DNA from: Collinsella sp.
GTDB taxonomy: Bacteria; Actinomycetota; Coriobacteriia; Coriobacteriales; Coriobacteriaceae
Length of the DNA: 5,477 nucleotides
Direction of reading: 5' to 3'
Assembly (NCBI GenBank): GCA_022728415.1
Contig: JAIJJM010000167.1
Location: forward strand, 1-5,477
The translations under genes were made by a program, and so were the position numbers. The notes beneath the pieces are model-generated. The model made no database searches and was not told the DNA's origin. It saw only the letters and a program-made list of their open reading frames with translations. Positions 4,767 to 5,477 of the stretch are shown one piece after another. The stretch's first letter is position 1; every line of letters starts with the position of its first letter.

Positions 4767-4778
4767 TTGTAATTACAA
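4755..4778 (+). promoter_or_regulatory. relO operator of RelB and RelB-RelE
   Basis: Four 6-bp units follow each other: TTGTAA, TGACAT, TTGTAA, TTACAA. The last two form a perfect 12-bp palindrome (4767-4778). RelB dimers with ribbon-helix-helix domains are known to bind such hexad repeats. RelE strengthens binding at low toxin-to-antitoxin ratio and releases it at high ratio (conditional cooperativity). The sites overlap the promoter end and end just before the relB ribosome site GAGGT (4779-4783). Confidence 0.85.
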
Positions 4779-4790
4779 GAGGTGTAAGAC

Positions 4791-5030
4791 ATGGGTAGCA
4801 TTAACCTGCGTATTGACGATGAACTTAAAGCGCGTTCTTACGCCGCGCTTGAAAAAATGGGTGTAACTCCTTCTGAAGCGCTTCGTCTCATGCTCGAGTA
4901 TATCGCTGACAATGAACGCTTGCCGTTCAAACAGACACTCCTGAGTGATGAAGATGCTGAACTTGTGGAGATAGTGAAAGAACGGCTTCGTAATCCTAAG
5001 CCAGTACGTGTGACGCTGGATGAACTCTGA
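4791..5030 (+). CDS. relB: RelB antitoxin and transcriptional repressor
   Basis: This encodes 79 residues and, from memory, is identical to E. coli K-12 RelB. The N-terminal half (residues 1 to about 50: GSINLRIDDELKARS, then TPSEALRLMLEYIA) is a ribbon-helix-helix DNA-binding fold that dimerises and binds relO. The C-terminal half (about 50-79, DEDAELVEIVKERLRNPKPV) wraps around RelE and blocks its activity. RelB is degraded by Lon protease under amino acid starvation, which frees RelE. The ATG at 4791 is preceded by GAGGT with 7 nt spacing. The TGA overlaps the relE ATG by one base (TGATG at 5028-5032), so the two genes are translationally coupled. The protein is cytoplasmic. No damage is visible. 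Confidence 0.97.
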   Translation: MGSINLRIDDELKARSYAALEKMGVTPSEALRLMLEYIADNERLPFKQTLLSDEDAELVEIVKERLRNPKPVRVTLDEL

Positions 5031-5317
5031 TGGCGTATTTTCTGGATTTTGACGAGCGGGCACTAAAGGAATGGCGAAAGCTGGGCTCGACGGTACGTGA
5101 ACAGTTGAAAAAGAAGCTGGTTGAAGTACTTGAGTCACCCCGGATTGAAGCAAACAAGCTCCGTGGTATGCCTGATTGTTACAAGATTAAGCTCCGGTCT
5201 TCAGGCTATCGCCTTGTATACCAGGTTATAGACGAGAAAGTTGTCGTTTTCGTGATTTCTGTTGGGAAAAGAGAACGCTCGGAAGTATATAGCGAGGCGG
5301 TCAAACGCATTCTCTGA
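5030..5317 (+). CDS. relE: RelE toxin, ribosome-dependent mRNA endonuclease
   Basis: This encodes 95 residues, the same length and apparently the same sequence as K-12 RelE. RelE binds the ribosomal A site and cuts mRNA codons there, stopping translation during starvation. The residues known to matter for cleavage are all present: K52 and K54 (YKIKL), R61 (SGYRLVY), R81 (GKRERS) and Y87 (EVYSEA). The fold is the RelE/ParE barrel. The start overlaps the relB stop, which keeps toxin synthesis dependent on antitoxin translation. A hairpin-capable repeat, AAAGCA (5321-5326) and TGCTTT (5361-5366), lies between it and relF and might affect transcript processing. Confidence 0.97.
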   Translation: MAYFLDFDERALKEWRKLGSTVREQLKKKLVEVLESPRIEANKLRGMPDCYKIKLRSSGYRLVYQVIDEKVVVFVISVGKRERSEVYSEAVKRIL

Positions 5318-5388
5318 ACCAAAGCATGACATCTCTGTTTCGCACCGAAGGTGACACTTCTGCTTTGCGTTGACAGGAGAAGCAGGCT

Positions 5389-5477
5389 ATGAAGCAGCAA
5401 AAGGCGATGTTAATCGCCCTGATCGTCATCTGTTTAACCGTCATAGTGACGGCACTGGTAACGAGGAAAGACCTCTG
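5389..5477 (+). CDS. hokD: RelF (HokD), Hok-family membrane toxin, 3' end outside the window
   Basis: From ATG 5389 the frame gives MKQQKAMLIALIVICLTVIV and then TALVTRKDL before the window edge, about 29 of the roughly 51 residues expected for HokD/RelF. It has a basic start, then one transmembrane helix (about residues 7-24), then the conserved TRK-D-L-C turn of Hok proteins. Hok toxins depolarise the inner membrane when overproduced. AGGAGA (5375-5380) lies 8 nt before the start. As in K-12, it is the third gene of relBEF. Unlike true hok loci, it has no mok frame or sok-like antisense region in the 71 nt after relE, so control must come from the operon promoter or from transcript processing. 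Confidence 0.93.
   Translation, partial: MKQQKAMLIALIVICLTVIVTALVTRKDL

Noticed and set aside
4773..5153. - strand frame of 126 codons across relB and the start of relE
   Set aside because: It is antisense to two well-supported toxin-antitoxin genes and has no ribosome site or recognisable protein pattern.
1..5477. CRISPR array, tRNA, rRNA or phage attachment site
   Set aside because: No regularly spaced repeats, no cloverleaf-like sequence and no integrase or core-site pair were seen on either strand.

Overview
This window comes from an Escherichia coli or Shigella chromosome, inside a lambdoid cryptic prophage of the Qin type. The main evidence is the right part. flxA, ydfV, relB, relE and the start of relF (hokD) lie in the order and relative orientation I remember from the Qin prophage of E. 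coli K-12, and the FlxA, RelB and RelE proteins read as full-length copies of the K-12 proteins.

Layout. (1) 1-1541 is a decaying block of small phage accessory genes on the + strand: the end of an unrecognised gene, a SAM-dependent methyltransferase pseudogene, three short overlapping genes that each carry one in-frame stop codon, and a frameshifted small ORF. (2) 1662-1841 is an intact 59-codon membrane protein with a strong ribosome binding site. (3) About 1896-2101 is the 5' half of a hok/sok type I toxin-antitoxin locus: promoter, folding region, sok-like antisense region and mok leader. The hok toxin coding sequence is missing, because similarity stops at the hok start codon. (4) From 2102, an insertion sequence of the IS1202/ISNCY type carries a 437-codon DDE transposase (2176-3489). 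Its left end is fairly clear and its right end is not. (5) 3490-3925 has no gene but holds several inverted repeats. (6) On the - strand lies flxA, with a textbook sigma-28 (FliA) promoter and a Rho-independent terminator, followed by the poorly supported ORF ydfV. (7) On the + strand lies the relBEF operon, with its promoter, the hexad-repeat operator relO, the antitoxin gene relB, the toxin gene relE, and the Hok-family gene relF, which is cut by the window edge.

How it fits together. Two toxin-antitoxin systems are present. relBE is a type II module that looks fully functional: RelB neutralises the ribosome-dependent mRNA endonuclease RelE and, with it, represses the operon. The hok/sok locus has lost its toxin at the junction with the insertion sequence, so its promoter and mok leader now run into the element. 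relF carries the hok coding half without the regulatory half, and the two halves overlap by an identical 15-bp ribosome-binding-site segment. I found no clearly new defence or mobile system. The most notable points are the complementary hok halves, the hairpin at the transposase start, a hairpin between a Shine-Dalgarno and its start codon, an orphan sigma-70-like promoter near 4390, and the series of single-stop pseudogenes.
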